Positions 15,013 to 23,549 of a DNA stretch of 64,000 bases are shown here, in pieces. Source of the DNA: Agathobaculum ammoniilyticum (GTDB taxonomy: Bacteria > Bacillota > Clostridia > Oscillospirales > Butyricicoccaceae); assembly GCF_025567315.1 (NCBI RefSeq), contig NZ_JAOQJE010000007.1:62001-126000 (forward strand), in the 5' to 3' direction. The notes beneath the pieces were generated by a model, which was not told the origin of the DNA, ran no database searches, and saw nothing but the letters and a program-made list of their open reading frames with translations. A program made the translations under genes and the position numbers. Within the stretch, counting starts at the first letter, position 1. The number at the start of each line of letters is the position of its first letter.

Positions 15013-16392
15013 TCAGCGCTTATCAGGGCTTCCGCCGTGCGAAAGGATGCGGAGCACGGGGACGGTCAAAAAAATGGAAAGCACAAAAGAGCAGATATCG
15101 CTGGCCGGCTGGCAGAGCTGCACGCCGAACAGCTCCCAGAACAGGGGCAGCACCAGTGCGAACGGGATGAAGAACAGGCCCTGACGCGCCGCGGCGACGA
15201 TACTGGCCCGCATGGTCATGGCGATGTTCTGCAACAGCATGTTGCACATGGTCACCCACCCGACCAGAGGGAAAGAGATACATTGCAGCCGTAACGTGAG
15301 CGCGCCGATGCGGATGACCTCGGGGTCGTCCGCGCGGAAAATGGCGATGATCTGCGGTGCGCATACCCAGCCAGCCACGGCTAACCCGAGTAATACGAGG
15401 AAAGACGACTTGACGCAGAACCAGAACCCGCGTGTGACACGGTCGTATTTACGCGCGCCATAGTTATAGCCGCAGACCGGCTGAAAGCCCTGGCCGAAGC
15501 CGATCATAGCCGAGCCCGCAAACTGGGAAACGCGCGTGACGATGCTCATAGCGGCGATAGCTGCGTCGCCGTAGGGACGGGCCGCCGTGTTCAGGCAGGT
15601 GACCGCGATGGATGCCAGCCCTTGGCGGCACAGACTGGGCAGGCCGCCGCCCATCAGGGCAACAAAACGGTCAATACTGGGTGCAAACTGGCGTAGCCGG
15701 ATTTGTACGCCGCGCGACTGACGGATGCCGAGCAATAGAAGAAAAAAGCTGATTAACTGACTCAAGATGGTCGCATAAGCTGCGCCGCTGATGCCTAAAT
15801 CAAAAACAAAGATGAATAGGGGGTCAAGAGCGATATTAAGGATGCCGCCTGATACGAGGCCGATCATGGCATAGGTTGCATTCCCTTGCTGACGCAGTTG
15901 GTTATTGAGTACTAGTGCGGCCATCATGTACGGCGCCCCAAACAGAATAATCTGCATGTAGTCAAGTGCATAGGGATAAATGGTGTCAGTAGCACCGAGC
16001 AGATGGCAAAGAGGGCTGCGCAGTAACAGACCAAGCATAAGAATCACAAAACCAGTGAAGATCGAGAGGAAGAAACCGGTCGCGGCCATGCGTTCAGCTT
16101 CTTCCTGCTGTTGTGCACCAAGTTGCCGAGAAATATAGGTGCCAGAGCCTTGGCCATAGAAGAAGCCGATTGACTGGATCAGTGCCATCAGCGGGAACAC
16201 TACACCGACCGCGCCGGTCGCACTCGTACCTAATTGGCCGACAAAAAACGTGTCCGCCATGTTATAGATCGAGGTAATCAACATGCTTATAATGGTTGGA
16301 ACAGCCAGCTTACAGATCAACGGTTCGAGTGGCGCTTCAGTCATTTCGTGAAAGCGGCGCTCCTGTGCTTCATTGGTAGAATGCTTTGTCAT
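15013..16392 (-). CDS. MATE-family efflux transporter
   Basis: A 459-residue, 12-segment MATE protein (MTEAPLEPLICKLAVPTIISM near the start, FFVGQLGTSATGAVGVVFPL after). Its start overlaps the end of the upstream TetR gene by 23 bases, and GGAGGAG lies about 8 bases ahead of the ATG, so the pair is one operon. The substrate is unknown, but induction by whatever ligand the TetR protein senses is expected. Confidence 0.93.
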   Translation of the reverse strand: MTKHSTNEAQERRFHEMTEAPLEPLICKLAVPTIISMLITSIYNMADTFFVGQLGTSATGAVGVVFPLMALIQSIGFFYGQGSGTYISRQLGAQQQEEAERMAATGFFLSIFTGFVILMLGLLLRSPLCHLLGATDTIYPYALDYMQIILFGAPYMMAALVLNNQLRQQGNATYAMIGLVSGGILNIALDPLFIFVFDLGISGAAYATILSQLISFFLLLLGIRQSRGVQIRLRQFAPSIDRFVALMGGGLPSLCRQGLASIAVTCLNTAARPYGDAAIAAMSIVTRVSQFAGSAMIGFGQGFQPVCGYNYGARKYDRVTRGFWFCVKSSFLVLLGLAVAGWVCAPQIIAIFRADDPEVIRIGALTLRLQCISFPLVGWVTMCNMLLQNIAMTMRASIVAAARQGLFFIPFALVLPLFWELFGVQLCQPASDICSFVLSIFLTVPVLRILSHGGSPDKR

Positions 16393-16966
16393 GATCCTGC
16401 TCCTCCATTTCTTTAACTATTTGGCAAAGCCATTCAATTATCTGCTCATAGCTTTCTACCGGCGACGCGAGTGGGGATTGGAAAAAGCCCGCTGCGGCGA
16501 GCGCGCAGTAGCCATGCAGCGCGCTGCGAATTGTGCGCGAGAGATGGATGCGCCGGTCATCCGGCAGGCGGCAGGGCGCCAGCACGCGGTTGAACAGGTC
16601 CATAAAGGCATGCTTGCGTTCGACCAAGCTGGGGTCGGAAAAGCGCGGCAGCGAAACCATGGCGCGGTAAAGCTGCGGCTGTTCGCGGGCGAAAGTACGA
16701 TAGGCGGTGGCAAGGGCGCGCAGCCCCTCCGCGCCGGTTCTGCCTGCCATAGCGGTTTCGAGCGTGTCCATCAGGCGGTCGAGCGCGCATTCGGCCAGCC
16801 GGGCGTTCAGCTCGGGCAGGCCCTGTAGGTGGTTGTACAATGAGGCGGTCTTGACGCCAAGCGTCTCCGCCAGCTCGCGCAGGGTGAGATTTTCCGCCCC
16901 TTTTTGCTCGGCGAGTGCGGCGGCTGTGTCGATGATCGCCTCCCGACTGAGTCCTTTTCGCGGCAT
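16370..16966 (-). CDS. TetR/AcrR-family repressor of the adjacent MATE pump
   Basis: A 198-residue regulator with an N-terminal TetR HTH (about 8-52: TLRELAETLGVKTASLYNHL) and an all-helical ligand domain of the WHG type (HGYCALAAAGFF near residue 153). I start at the second ATG (16966) because GGAGG is only one base from the first ATG (16972). A 19-bp palindrome lies immediately upstream of the ribosome-binding site. With the downstream pump it forms a self-regulated efflux operon. Confidence 0.92.
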   Translation of the reverse strand: MPRKGLSREAIIDTAAALAEQKGAENLTLRELAETLGVKTASLYNHLQGLPELNARLAECALDRLMDTLETAMAGRTGAEGLRALATAYRTFAREQPQLYRAMVSLPRFSDPSLVERKHAFMDLFNRVLAPCRLPDDRRIHLSRTIRSALHGYCALAAAGFFQSPLASPVESYEQIIEWLCQIVKEMEEQDHDKAFYQ

Positions 16967-16978
16967 ATACATTCCTCC

Positions 16979-16997
16979 AAACTAACGGCGTTAGTTT
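16979..16997. promoter_or_regulatory. TetR operator
   Basis: AAACTAACGGCGTTAGTTT, a perfect 9-1-9 palindrome. It starts a few bases downstream of the predicted transcript start and abuts the ribosome-binding site, so bound repressor would block early elongation. Confidence 0.85.
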
Positions 16998-17008
16998 TCT
17001 ATATCTTC

Positions 17009-17037
17009 AGCATAACCGAAAGGGATGCGTTTGTCAA
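17009..17037 (-). promoter_or_regulatory. Promoter of the TetR-MATE operon
   Basis: On the - strand TTGACA (complement of 17032-17037), 17-base spacer, TATGCT (complement of 17009-17014). Confidence 0.78.
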
Positions 17038-17061
17038 GCATGCGCGAGGGAGGAAAAAGGC

Positions 17062-17111
17062 TTGACATATATCGATTGTCTACATATAATAAACATATCG
17101 AATATCGATAT
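17062..17111 (+). promoter_or_regulatory. PadR promoter with three ATATCGA operator repeats
   Basis: TTGACA (17062-17067), 17-base spacer, TATAAT (17085-17090): a consensus promoter. ATATCGA occurs at 17069-17075 in the spacer, at 17095-17101 and at 17102-17108; the last lies in the palindrome ATATCGATAT. PadR-family repressors bind AT-rich sites of this kind, so autoregulation is likely. Confidence 0.75.
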
Positions 17112-17127
17112 ATGGGAGGATGGAATC

Positions 17128-17475
17128 ATGGCAATCGACAAAAGCCTGCTGGCAGGCAGTACGGGGCTTCTGATCCTGCGTCTGCTGGAGGAGGGCGACC
17201 TGTACGGCTACCAGATGATCGAGCGCCTGCGCGAGCGGTCGGACGACACCTTTTCCCTCAAGGCGGGTACGCTGTACCCGCTGTTGCACACATTGGAGGT
17301 GCAGGGGCTGGTGCGCTCCTACGAGCGGGCAGCGGACGGTGCGCGCGTGCGTAAGTATTACCGCCTGACCGACCTGGGGCATACCCGTCTGGCGGAAAAG
17401 ACCGAGGAGTGGCGGCGGTTTTCCGGCGCGGTCGAGCGTGTGCTGAAGGGGGGAGAAAGCCATGCGTTTGCCTGA
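17128..17475 (+). CDS. PadR-family transcriptional regulator
   Basis: A 115-residue PadR winged-helix protein (LILRLLEEGDLYGYQMIERL, then SLKAGTLYPLLHTLEVQGLV) with the usual C-terminal dimerisation helix. GGGAGGA at 17114-17120 sets the start at 17128. It overlaps the following HAAS-domain membrane protein gene by 14 bases. PadR next to a HAAS-containing membrane protein is a recurring Firmicute arrangement in which the membrane protein probably signals to, or is controlled by, the regulator. Confidence 0.93.
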   Translation: MAIDKSLLAGSTGLLILRLLEEGDLYGYQMIERLRERSDDTFSLKAGTLYPLLHTLEVQGLVRSYERAADGARVRKYYRLTDLGHTRLAEKTEEWRRFSGAVERVLKGGESHAFA

Positions 17476-18925
17476 ATGCATGCGGCGGCAGATGATCCGT
17501 CTGCTGGAGTGCGACGCGGCTGAGCGCGCGCAGACCTCCGCAGAGCTGGACTCGCTGTCCGCGGATTATGACGAGCCGCCGCTGCCTGAAGCCTTGCATG
17601 ACTGGCTGAACGATGCGACTGGACAGATGCGTTGGAAGCGGGCGCGTCCGGTTGCGGCAGAGGAGCTGACCGACCACCTGAGAGACCAGTACGAAGCCTT
17701 CCGGTCCGAAGGCATGGGAGAGGACGAAGCCGCGCAGGCAACCATCCGCGAAATGGGCGACGCGGTGGAGGCCGGCACACGGCTGGATAGCGCGTGGCGG
17801 CCGCGGCCGGACTGGGTGATGCTGGTGATCGTGCTGGCAACAACGGCGGCGGGGCTGGCGCTCCAGTACATCCTGCGGCAGCCGTTTTGCGCATGGATGG
17901 GGATACCACCGGAGAACAGCCTGGCAAACCAGTTCTTTTATTTTGCGATCGGCACTGGGCTGCTGTTTTTGGGGTATTTTATGGATTACACCATACTGGG
18001 GCGGCATATCCGTCTGCTGTATGCGCTGTGGCTGGCGGTCGGACTGTTTTTGGCGTTCAGCCCGTGGCGCGTGGAATATAACGGACGGCTTTTCTACACG
18101 GCACAGTGGATATGGTTTTTTCCGGTGCTGTTCGCGGGCGTGCTGTACAGCCAGCGCGGCAGGGGGGCGGAGGGCGTCCGCAACTGCCTGCTGAGCCTGC
18201 TCGGTATGTGGTTTCTGGCGTATATCACGCCGTATATGTCGGCCCTTGGCATATTGACCGTGGTCTGCTGCGGGATGCTGGTGATGGCGGTGCGGCGCGG
18301 CGCGTTCGGCAGGTGTACCAGGGGCAGGCTCGTATTGGCGGTATCGCCGCTGCTGGCCCTGCTGGGATATTTCCTGTTTCTGCTGTATGCCGTACCGCAT
18401 GTGCGGGAGCGCTTGGCGTTGGTGTTCCATCCGCAGGCGGATGCGTCAGTAGCAGGCTATCAGGGCTCCGCGATCCAGTACATCATGTTCGGCATCCCGT
18501 TTGCGGGCAGTGGAACGATTGACGGCGCACAGTGGATCAAGCTGGACGGTGCGGGCGATTGGATGCTGCTGTCGGTCAAATACCTTTGGGGTTGGACGGC
18601 CGTTTTCCTGCTTTTAGCAGCGGTTTTGCTGCTGCTTGCATGGGGCTTCCGCATTGCGCGGCGGCAGAACGGCCTGCTCGCGCGCAGCGTGTGCATGGGC
18701 GTGATGTTCACTTTTGCGCTGCAGGCCGCGCTGTATGTGCTGCAAAACTGCGGCATCATCGTGTTCGCGTCCCACGGCCTGCCGCTGCTGTCTTACGGCG
18801 GCATATATCTGTGCCAGACCATGCTGCTGCTCGGCCTACTGCTCTCCGCACAGCGGTCGGGCGGGCTGGAACGCGCGGAACAACAGCGGCCCGCGCTGCG
18901 GAAAACGGCCGGTTCCGTGCGGTAA
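17462..18925 (+). CDS. HAAS-domain protein fused to a divergent SEDS (FtsW/RodA/SpoVE-like) membrane domain
   Basis: A 487-residue protein. Residues about 60-112 (ELTDHLRDQYEAFRSEGMGE and following EMGDAVEAG) match the HAAS/permease-prefix helical domain found with PadR regulators. From about 118 on there are about 10 membrane segments. The end GLPLLSYGG (about 438-446) resembles the FtsW/RodA signature before the last helix. SEDS proteins polymerise peptidoglycan glycan strands, but the catalytic loop cannot be verified here, so activity is uncertain. Operonic with padR and closed by a strong terminator. Confidence 0.78.
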   Translation: MRLPECMRRQMIRLLECDAAERAQTSAELDSLSADYDEPPLPEALHDWLNDATGQMRWKRARPVAAEELTDHLRDQYEAFRSEGMGEDEAAQATIREMGDAVEAGTRLDSAWRPRPDWVMLVIVLATTAAGLALQYILRQPFCAWMGIPPENSLANQFFYFAIGTGLLFLGYFMDYTILGRHIRLLYALWLAVGLFLAFSPWRVEYNGRLFYTAQWIWFFPVLFAGVLYSQRGRGAEGVRNCLLSLLGMWFLAYITPYMSALGILTVVCCGMLVMAVRRGAFGRCTRGRLVLAVSPLLALLGYFLFLLYAVPHVRERLALVFHPQADASVAGYQGSAIQYIMFGIPFAGSGTIDGAQWIKLDGAGDWMLLSVKYLWGWTAVFLLLAAVLLLLAWGFRIARRQNGLLARSVCMGVMFTFALQAALYVLQNCGIIVFASHGLPLLSYGGIYLCQTMLLLGLLLSAQRSGGLERAEQQRPALRKTAGSVR

Positions 18926-18941
18926 AGTCTGCGCGATTATA

Positions 18942-18970
18942 GTAAAATAGCCGCAAAGCGGCTATTTTAC
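18942..18970 (+). terminator. Terminator of the PadR operon
   Basis: GTAAAATAGCCGC/GCGGCTATTTTAC, 13-bp perfect stem with loop AAA, followed by a T-rich stretch. Confidence 0.85.
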
Positions 18971-19192
18971 GTTTATTTTACTTCCGATTCCCGTTTGTGT
19001 TCCCAAAGCAGAATGAGGATTCATATATTTTCGCCATTGCTTCGGCGGTCAATTTCTCACGGTGTTTTATTTTCCTGACCGGCCGCTTCTCTCTGCTTGC
19101 AGGCATGGAAAATGGCAGTCGATTTTTTCGGCTGTCCTTGTGGCTGGATTATTTAGTTTTGTTGTATATTGTTCGAAAAATAGGGAGTTGCA
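18971..19192. other. AT-rich stretch without a supported gene
   Basis: The only frame is a 68-codon one at 18997-19203 with no ribosome-binding site or recognisable motifs; its composition is unlike neighbouring genes. I see no promoter, repeat or RNA structure in it. Confidence 0.5.
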
Positions 19193-19601
19193 TTATTCTA
19201 TAATGTTCTCTATATAGCTATAATCAATTCTTCCCTTTATGACAGAATAGAAAAATAGGTCTTTCCGAATAGTGTCAACGGAATTGATGATAAAGTTGTT
19301 CCAACCATCTGCTTCATTGCCATTAGATAAGTAAATTGTCATCTTAAAACCATATCCTGTATAGCCAACAGGGGGGTTTTGTTCTCTTTACTTCAATATC
19401 ATTCAAGTCATCAATACTATATTGAAATTGCCCTTTATCTTCAATATGTGTCCCGTTTCCGCTATTACCATTAAAAACAACAATTTCCATAACTTCTTTA
19501 GGGTCTAAATTCATCAAGTCAATTGGAGCATTATACCACGCGGCAACCCCTAAAATCAGAATGAGTACGCCTGCTAAAGATATGGATACTTCCTTTTTCA
19601 T
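19193..19601 (-). pseudogene. Frameshifted gene for a small membrane-anchored protein
   Basis: The - strand frame from ATG 19601 encodes a signal anchor (MKKEVSISLAGVLILILGVAA) and a short extracytoplasmic part, then runs into a premature stop at 19344. At a run of six Gs on the + strand (19371-19376), removing one base opens a second frame. It reads on through PPVGYTGYGFKMTIYLSNGN and ends with YIENIIE at 19193. The repaired product would have about 135 residues, with a fold typical of small surface proteins. It is AT-richer than its neighbours, suggesting transfer. No family recognised. Confidence 0.65.
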
Positions 19602-19708
19602 ATTCGCTCGGACCTCTTTATCAAATTCGGATTTGCCGCTCTGTTTTTAGAAAAGGTATAGTACAAGATTATGAGCCGGTCCATATCGCTTCATCCTGCC
19701 GGCCGCTG

Positions 19709-19747
19709 TGGTATAATAGGGACAGCCTGCAACCAGGCTGCCCTTTT
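19709..19747 (+). promoter_or_regulatory. Extended -10 promoter with an immediate terminator-like hairpin
   Basis: TGGTATAAT (19709-19717) is an extended -10. The predicted start is followed directly by GGG-A-CAGCCTG, loop CAAC, CAGGCTGCCC and TTTTC (19719-19747). Such a hairpin at the very start of the transcript could attenuate the ECF sigma operon or, less likely, stop transcripts from upstream. Confidence 0.5.
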
Positions 19748-19863
19748 CTTTGCCAAAAAAAATTTTCTCCCGCTGTCAGGAATGGCGCACACCATTCGTA
19801 TTGTAGGTGAAGCGACGTTGCTGACACAGCCGGTCGGCTGTTCCCAAAGGAGTTGATAAACCC

Positions 19864-20358
19864 ATGAGACAATTCGATCAGGAAGAGGCCGAACGGCTGG
19901 TGAACGCCTATTCCGACCTGATCCTGCGGCTTTCTTATACCTACCTGAAATCCACGCACGACGCGGAGGACATCTGCCAGACCGTATTCCTCAAGCTGCT
20001 GACGGGCGGGCAGGCCTTCGACAGCCCCGCGCACGAAAAGGCGTGGATCATTCGGGCAGCCGCTAACGCCTGCAAGGACCTGCTGCGCAGCGCAGGGCGG
20101 CGGCGCACGGTGGGGCTGGAGGCCGTGGCGGAGGCGCCGGCGCCAGAATCGCCGGAATCCTGCGTGCTGGACGCGGTGATGGCGCTGCCGGATAAATACC
20201 GCGAGGCGGTGTATCTGTATTATTACGAGGGCTATTCCGCGAGAGAGATCGGCGCGCTGCTCGGCCGCAGCGAAGCGGCGGTGAACGCGCACCTGAGCCG
20301 CGGCCGGAACAGGCTGCGTACCATGTTGGGAGGCGAATGTTGTGAACACGGAGTATAA
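19864..20358 (+). CDS. ECF-type RNA polymerase sigma factor
   Basis: A 164-residue sigma-70 family protein with region 2 (about 8-70: YSDLILRLSYTYLKSTHDAED) and region 4 (about 105-155: LPDKYREAVYLYYYEGYSAR then IGALLGRSEAAVNAHLSRGR). A ribosome-binding site AAAGGAG precedes it. It overlaps the next gene by 17 bases, and that gene encodes a membrane DUF4179 protein, probably its anti-sigma partner. Confidence 0.93.
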   Translation: MRQFDQEEAERLVNAYSDLILRLSYTYLKSTHDAEDICQTVFLKLLTGGQAFDSPAHEKAWIIRAAANACKDLLRSAGRRRTVGLEAVAEAPAPESPESCVLDAVMALPDKYREAVYLYYYEGYSAREIGALLGRSEAAVNAHLSRGRNRLRTMLGGECCEHGV

Positions 20359-21445
20359 TGATAACAGAGAGTATAAAAACGCGCTCGACGGGCTGCGTTT
20401 TTCCGAGGAGGCAAAGGCAAGGATGGCAAAGAGACTGATGGATACCATGGAGCGGCCGGAACAGGCGCCTGAGACGCGGCGGCGCGTCCGCCGCATGCCG
20501 CGCATCGCTGTGATCGGCGTGGCGGCGGCGCTGGCGCTGGGTGTGGGCGCGAGCGCGACCGGCGTACTCAAAACCGCGGGCGAGGCGTTCGCGGGCGTGT
20601 TTGGTCCCACGGCGGATACCGAGATTATCGACAAGATCGGCCGGCCGGTCGGCGCGAGCGACACGGATAATGGCGTGACCGTCACCGCGGACGCCATTAT
20701 CGGCGACAAGTACCACTACGCGGTCACCTATTCGATCGAAAAGAAGGACGGCGCTGCCTTTGATATTGACCTGACCGATACTGTGGGCGAGGGCCTGCTG
20801 CCGATGGGCTTTGCCGACGGGGATACCTCGCTGATGGGCTATTTCGGCGGCGCGCACGGCGGCTCGTACTTTTACGACGCCGATCCGGCGGACAACGCGA
20901 TCCAGTATGTAGAAACGCGCGAGATCAGCGACGGCGAGGTGCGCGGCCACGCGGTGCGGGCGAAGTTCAGCGATCTGTGCGTGTATGCGGAGAACGATAC
21001 GGGCGAGCTTGAGCGCCGCGTCATTGCCGAGGGCGACTGGTCGCTCAAGTTCAACCTGGATTTTGAGGATACCTCGGTCAGCCTGCCCGCGGGGCAGACA
21101 TTCGAGCTGAACGGCATGAACGCCGTGATCGACGAGATCACGCTGTCCCCGCTGGCGCTGCGCGTGGACTACACGGTGGACAGCACGGTGCAGTGGGATG
21201 AAAACGCGCAGTCCGGCCGGCAGAGCGAGCATGATAGCGCGCAGATGCACAAATATTTTGAAAGCGTGCAGATCCTGGTGAACAGGAAGGATGGCGCCAG
21301 CATCGACCTGTCCAATGCGGGCGGCAGCATCCGTCCCGAGGGCGGCAAGACCGTCTGCCAGAAGGGTGATATTTTCACCGAGATCATCCCGATTGAGGAG
21401 ATCGCGTCGCTCACGGTCGCCGGTATGGAGATACCGGTGCAGTAA
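20342..21445 (+). CDS. DUF4179-domain membrane protein, likely anti-sigma factor
   Basis: A 367-residue protein from GTG 20342. The N-terminal 55 residues are cytoplasmic and charged, a membrane segment lies at about 56-78, and the rest is extracytoplasmic with a DUF4179-like beta-rich region directly after the membrane. This topology, plus coupling to an ECF sigma gene, fits a membrane anti-sigma factor that releases the sigma factor on an outside signal. The signal is unknown. A terminator follows at 21460-21487. Confidence 0.82.
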   Translation: MNTEYNDNREYKNALDGLRFSEEAKARMAKRLMDTMERPEQAPETRRRVRRMPRIAVIGVAAALALGVGASATGVLKTAGEAFAGVFGPTADTEIIDKIGRPVGASDTDNGVTVTADAIIGDKYHYAVTYSIEKKDGAAFDIDLTDTVGEGLLPMGFADGDTSLMGYFGGAHGGSYFYDADPADNAIQYVETREISDGEVRGHAVRAKFSDLCVYAENDTGELERRVIAEGDWSLKFNLDFEDTSVSLPAGQTFELNGMNAVIDEITLSPLALRVDYTVDSTVQWDENAQSGRQSEHDSAQMHKYFESVQILVNRKDGASIDLSNAGGSIRPEGGKTVCQKGDIFTEIIPIEEIASLTVAGMEIPVQ

Positions 21446-21459
21446 CAGGATACCGCCGG

Positions 21460-21487
21460 AAAGGGGCTGCATTGATGCGGCCCCTTT
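21460..21487 (+). terminator. Terminator after the ECF sigma operon
   Basis: AAAGGGGCTGCAT/ATGCGGCCCCTTT, 13-bp stem with one T-G wobble and a 2-nt centre, then T-rich. Confidence 0.8.
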
Positions 21488-21492
21488 TGTGT

Positions 21493-21521
21493 TTGCCCCA
21501 ACGCATCGGGTGTGTTATAAT
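21493..21521 (+). promoter_or_regulatory. Promoter of the dnaD-dnaI-like operon
   Basis: TTGCCC (21493-21498), 17-base spacer, TATAAT (21516-21521) with an upstream TG (21513-21514). Confidence 0.72.
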
Positions 21522-21555
21522 AAAAGACAATCCCGATCTGGAAAGGAAATGAGCC

Positions 21556-22485
21556 ATGGCCCCCACCTCTGTACTGCTCCCCGAGGGCGAGCTGCGCGTC
21601 GCGCGCTGCGATATGCTGGACAAGCTGATCGCGGTCGGCGATGGAGACGCGGCGCTCCTTTATCTTTATATTCTGCGGCACGGCGGCGCGGCGGACGCGA
21701 AAGTGGCCGCGCGGGTGCTGCACCTATCCGGAGAGCGGTATGAACGCGCGGCGTTCACTTTGAACCAGCTCACCGCGCCGGTGCAGGTGTCGGAGACGGA
21801 CAAGCCTGCGGATGCGCCGCAGTATACGACGGACGAGTTGCGCCGCGCGCGCATGGACGACCACCGCTTCGCGGCCGTCTGCGAGAGCGCGGAGGCCACG
21901 CTCGGCCGGACGCTGACCGAGGGGCAGCTCCGCTGCCTGTTGACCGCATACGATCATTTGGGGCTGGACGCGGGGGCGATCATTGAACTGCTGTCCTATC
22001 TGAAAAAGGAGAAAGGCACGGTGCGCCTGGCCGATATCAAGCGCGAGGCTTACCAGTGGGCGGATATGGGGATCGTGACCGCGCCGGACGCGCAGCAATA
22101 CCTGGCGCGTAGGGTGAACGAAAAGCCGCTCAGCGACGCGGTCTATCGGGCGCTTGGCGCCGACCCCGCGCAGCCCGCGCCCAAGGAGCAGCGCGTCTGC
22201 CGGTTCGCGCTGGCGCACGGCTTCCCGCCGGAGGCGGTCGAGTTGGCCGTGCGCCGCACGGACAGGCACCAGGGCCGCAGGAGTTTGGATTATACGCTCG
22301 GCATCCTGCGCAAGTGGGACGCGGGCGGGGTACATACGGTCAGCGAGATCACCGCGCTCGAACCGGAAGCGCGCGCGGTGGTCGGCCAGACCACCGCCCA
22401 GCCGACCGATAGCGCCACACTGGCCGCGTGGGAGCAGGATTGGGCCGCGCGCGTGCGCAGCCACCGCCGCAAAACGGAGGAATAA
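21556..22485 (+). CDS. DnaD-domain replication initiation protein
   Basis: A 309-residue protein. An N-terminal winged-helix-like part (about 1-90) is followed by two DnaD/DnaB-like helical domains (about 105-180 and 190-275, the latter with SLDYTLGILRKWDAGGV). DnaD-type proteins remodel the origin or restart forks and help load the helicase in Firmicutes. The helicase-loader ATPase follows 3 bases later, so the two form a primosome operon. Confidence 0.9.
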   Translation: MAPTSVLLPEGELRVARCDMLDKLIAVGDGDAALLYLYILRHGGAADAKVAARVLHLSGERYERAAFTLNQLTAPVQVSETDKPADAPQYTTDELRRARMDDHRFAAVCESAEATLGRTLTEGQLRCLLTAYDHLGLDAGAIIELLSYLKKEKGTVRLADIKREAYQWADMGIVTAPDAQQYLARRVNEKPLSDAVYRALGADPAQPAPKEQRVCRFALAHGFPPEAVELAVRRTDRHQGRRSLDYTLGILRKWDAGGVHTVSEITALEPEARAVVGQTTAQPTDSATLAAWEQDWAARVRSHRRKTEE

Positions 22486-22488
22486 TCT

Positions 22489-23481
22489 ATGGCATATGAT
22501 AAAAAGGTCCTCGCCGCCGCCCGCCGCGAGCTGGAGCGCGACCGCGCCGCCCGTGCGGGCGAGCTGGAGGCGCGTCGGCGCGAGATATACGCCCGCGAGC
22601 CGCGCGTCCGCGCGATCGACCGCGAGCTGGGTACGACCGCCGCGGCCGTACTCAGGGCCGCGCTCGAATCCGGCGGCGATCCCTCTGCCGCGATTGAACA
22701 GTTGCGCGTCCGAAACCTTGCCCTGCAGGAGGAACGGGCTGCGCTGCTGCAACAACTCGGCCTGCCGGCTGATTACCTGACGGACAAGCCGATGTGCGCG
22801 GCCTGCGGGGACACGGGCTACGCGGGCAGCGCGGTCTGCGCCTGCGTGCGGGAGCGGTACGCCCGTCTCCTCAAAGAGCGGCTGTCCGATATCCTGCCGA
22901 TCCAGGACCAGAATTTTGCAAAATTCAATATGGCGTATTATTCCACCCGTCCGGATGCGCGGCTTGGCCTGTCCCCGCGCGAAAATATGGAATATAACCT
23001 GGACGAATGTAAGGCATACGCGGCGCGGTTCGGAAAGGATTCCCCCAACCTGCTGCTGTACGGCTCGACCGGCCTGGGCAAGACGTTTTTATCCACCTGC
23101 ATTGCGGAGGCCGTGTCCGCGCGCGGCTTTTCTGTGGCGTATGACACGGCGATCAACATTGTCGCGGCCTATGAAACGATCAAATTCGGCAACGGCGACG
23201 GGGAGGCCGCCGCAGAGCGCGCGGCGCGATATGAGCGCGCGGACCTGCTGATTATCGATGACATGGGGACCGAAATGGGGACGGCGTTCACGGTTTCCGC
23301 GCTGTACAACCTGATCAATAACCGCCTGATGGCTAAGCGGCCGATGATCGTCAACACCAACCTTCTGCCGGAAACGCTGGGCGAGAAGTATTCGCCCGCC
23401 GTAGCCTCCCGCCTGCTGGGGGAATTTATGGCGCTGCGCTTTTTTGGGGACGACATCCGCCTGCTGAAAAAGAAAATGTAA
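22489..23481 (+). CDS. dnaI: DnaI/DnaC-like helicase-loader ATPase
   Basis: A 330-residue AAA+ ATPase. The N-terminal coiled region carries a zinc-ribbon-like motif (CAACGDTGYAGSAVCAC, about 104-120) used by DnaI for helicase binding and ssDNA regulation. The AAA+ core has Walker A LLYGSTGLGKTF and Walker B ADLLIIDDMGTE. It loads the replicative helicase DnaB. It is operonic with the DnaD-like gene; the three small-RNA units start right behind its stop codon. Confidence 0.92.
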   Translation: MAYDKKVLAAARRELERDRAARAGELEARRREIYAREPRVRAIDRELGTTAAAVLRAALESGGDPSAAIEQLRVRNLALQEERAALLQQLGLPADYLTDKPMCAACGDTGYAGSAVCACVRERYARLLKERLSDILPIQDQNFAKFNMAYYSTRPDARLGLSPRENMEYNLDECKAYAARFGKDSPNLLLYGSTGLGKTFLSTCIAEAVSARGFSVAYDTAINIVAAYETIKFGNGDGEAAAERAARYERADLLIIDDMGTEMGTAFTVSALYNLINNRLMAKRPMIVNTNLLPETLGEKYSPAVASRLLGEFMALRFFGDDIRLLKKKM

Positions 23482-23489
23482 ACAATTCT

Positions 23490-23543
23490 TTCACAGGACG
23501 TTCAAATTCTGTTCATATATTCGCGGGGGAAATGGGGTATACT
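23490..23543 (+). promoter_or_regulatory. Activator-type promoter of small RNA 1
   Basis: Three direct repeats at 11-bp steps: TTCACA (23490-23495), TTCAAA (23501-23506) and TTCATA (23512-23517). Then come exactly 20 bases and TATACT (23538-23543). There is no sigma-A -35 at 17 bases. The layout is that of an OmpR/PhoB-type activator bound next to RNA polymerase. Confidence 0.78.
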
Positions 23544-23549
23544 AAGCAT

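Noticed and set aside
18997..19203. 68-codon + strand frame in the AT-rich region
   Set aside because: No ribosome-binding site and it overlaps the end of the repaired - strand gene.
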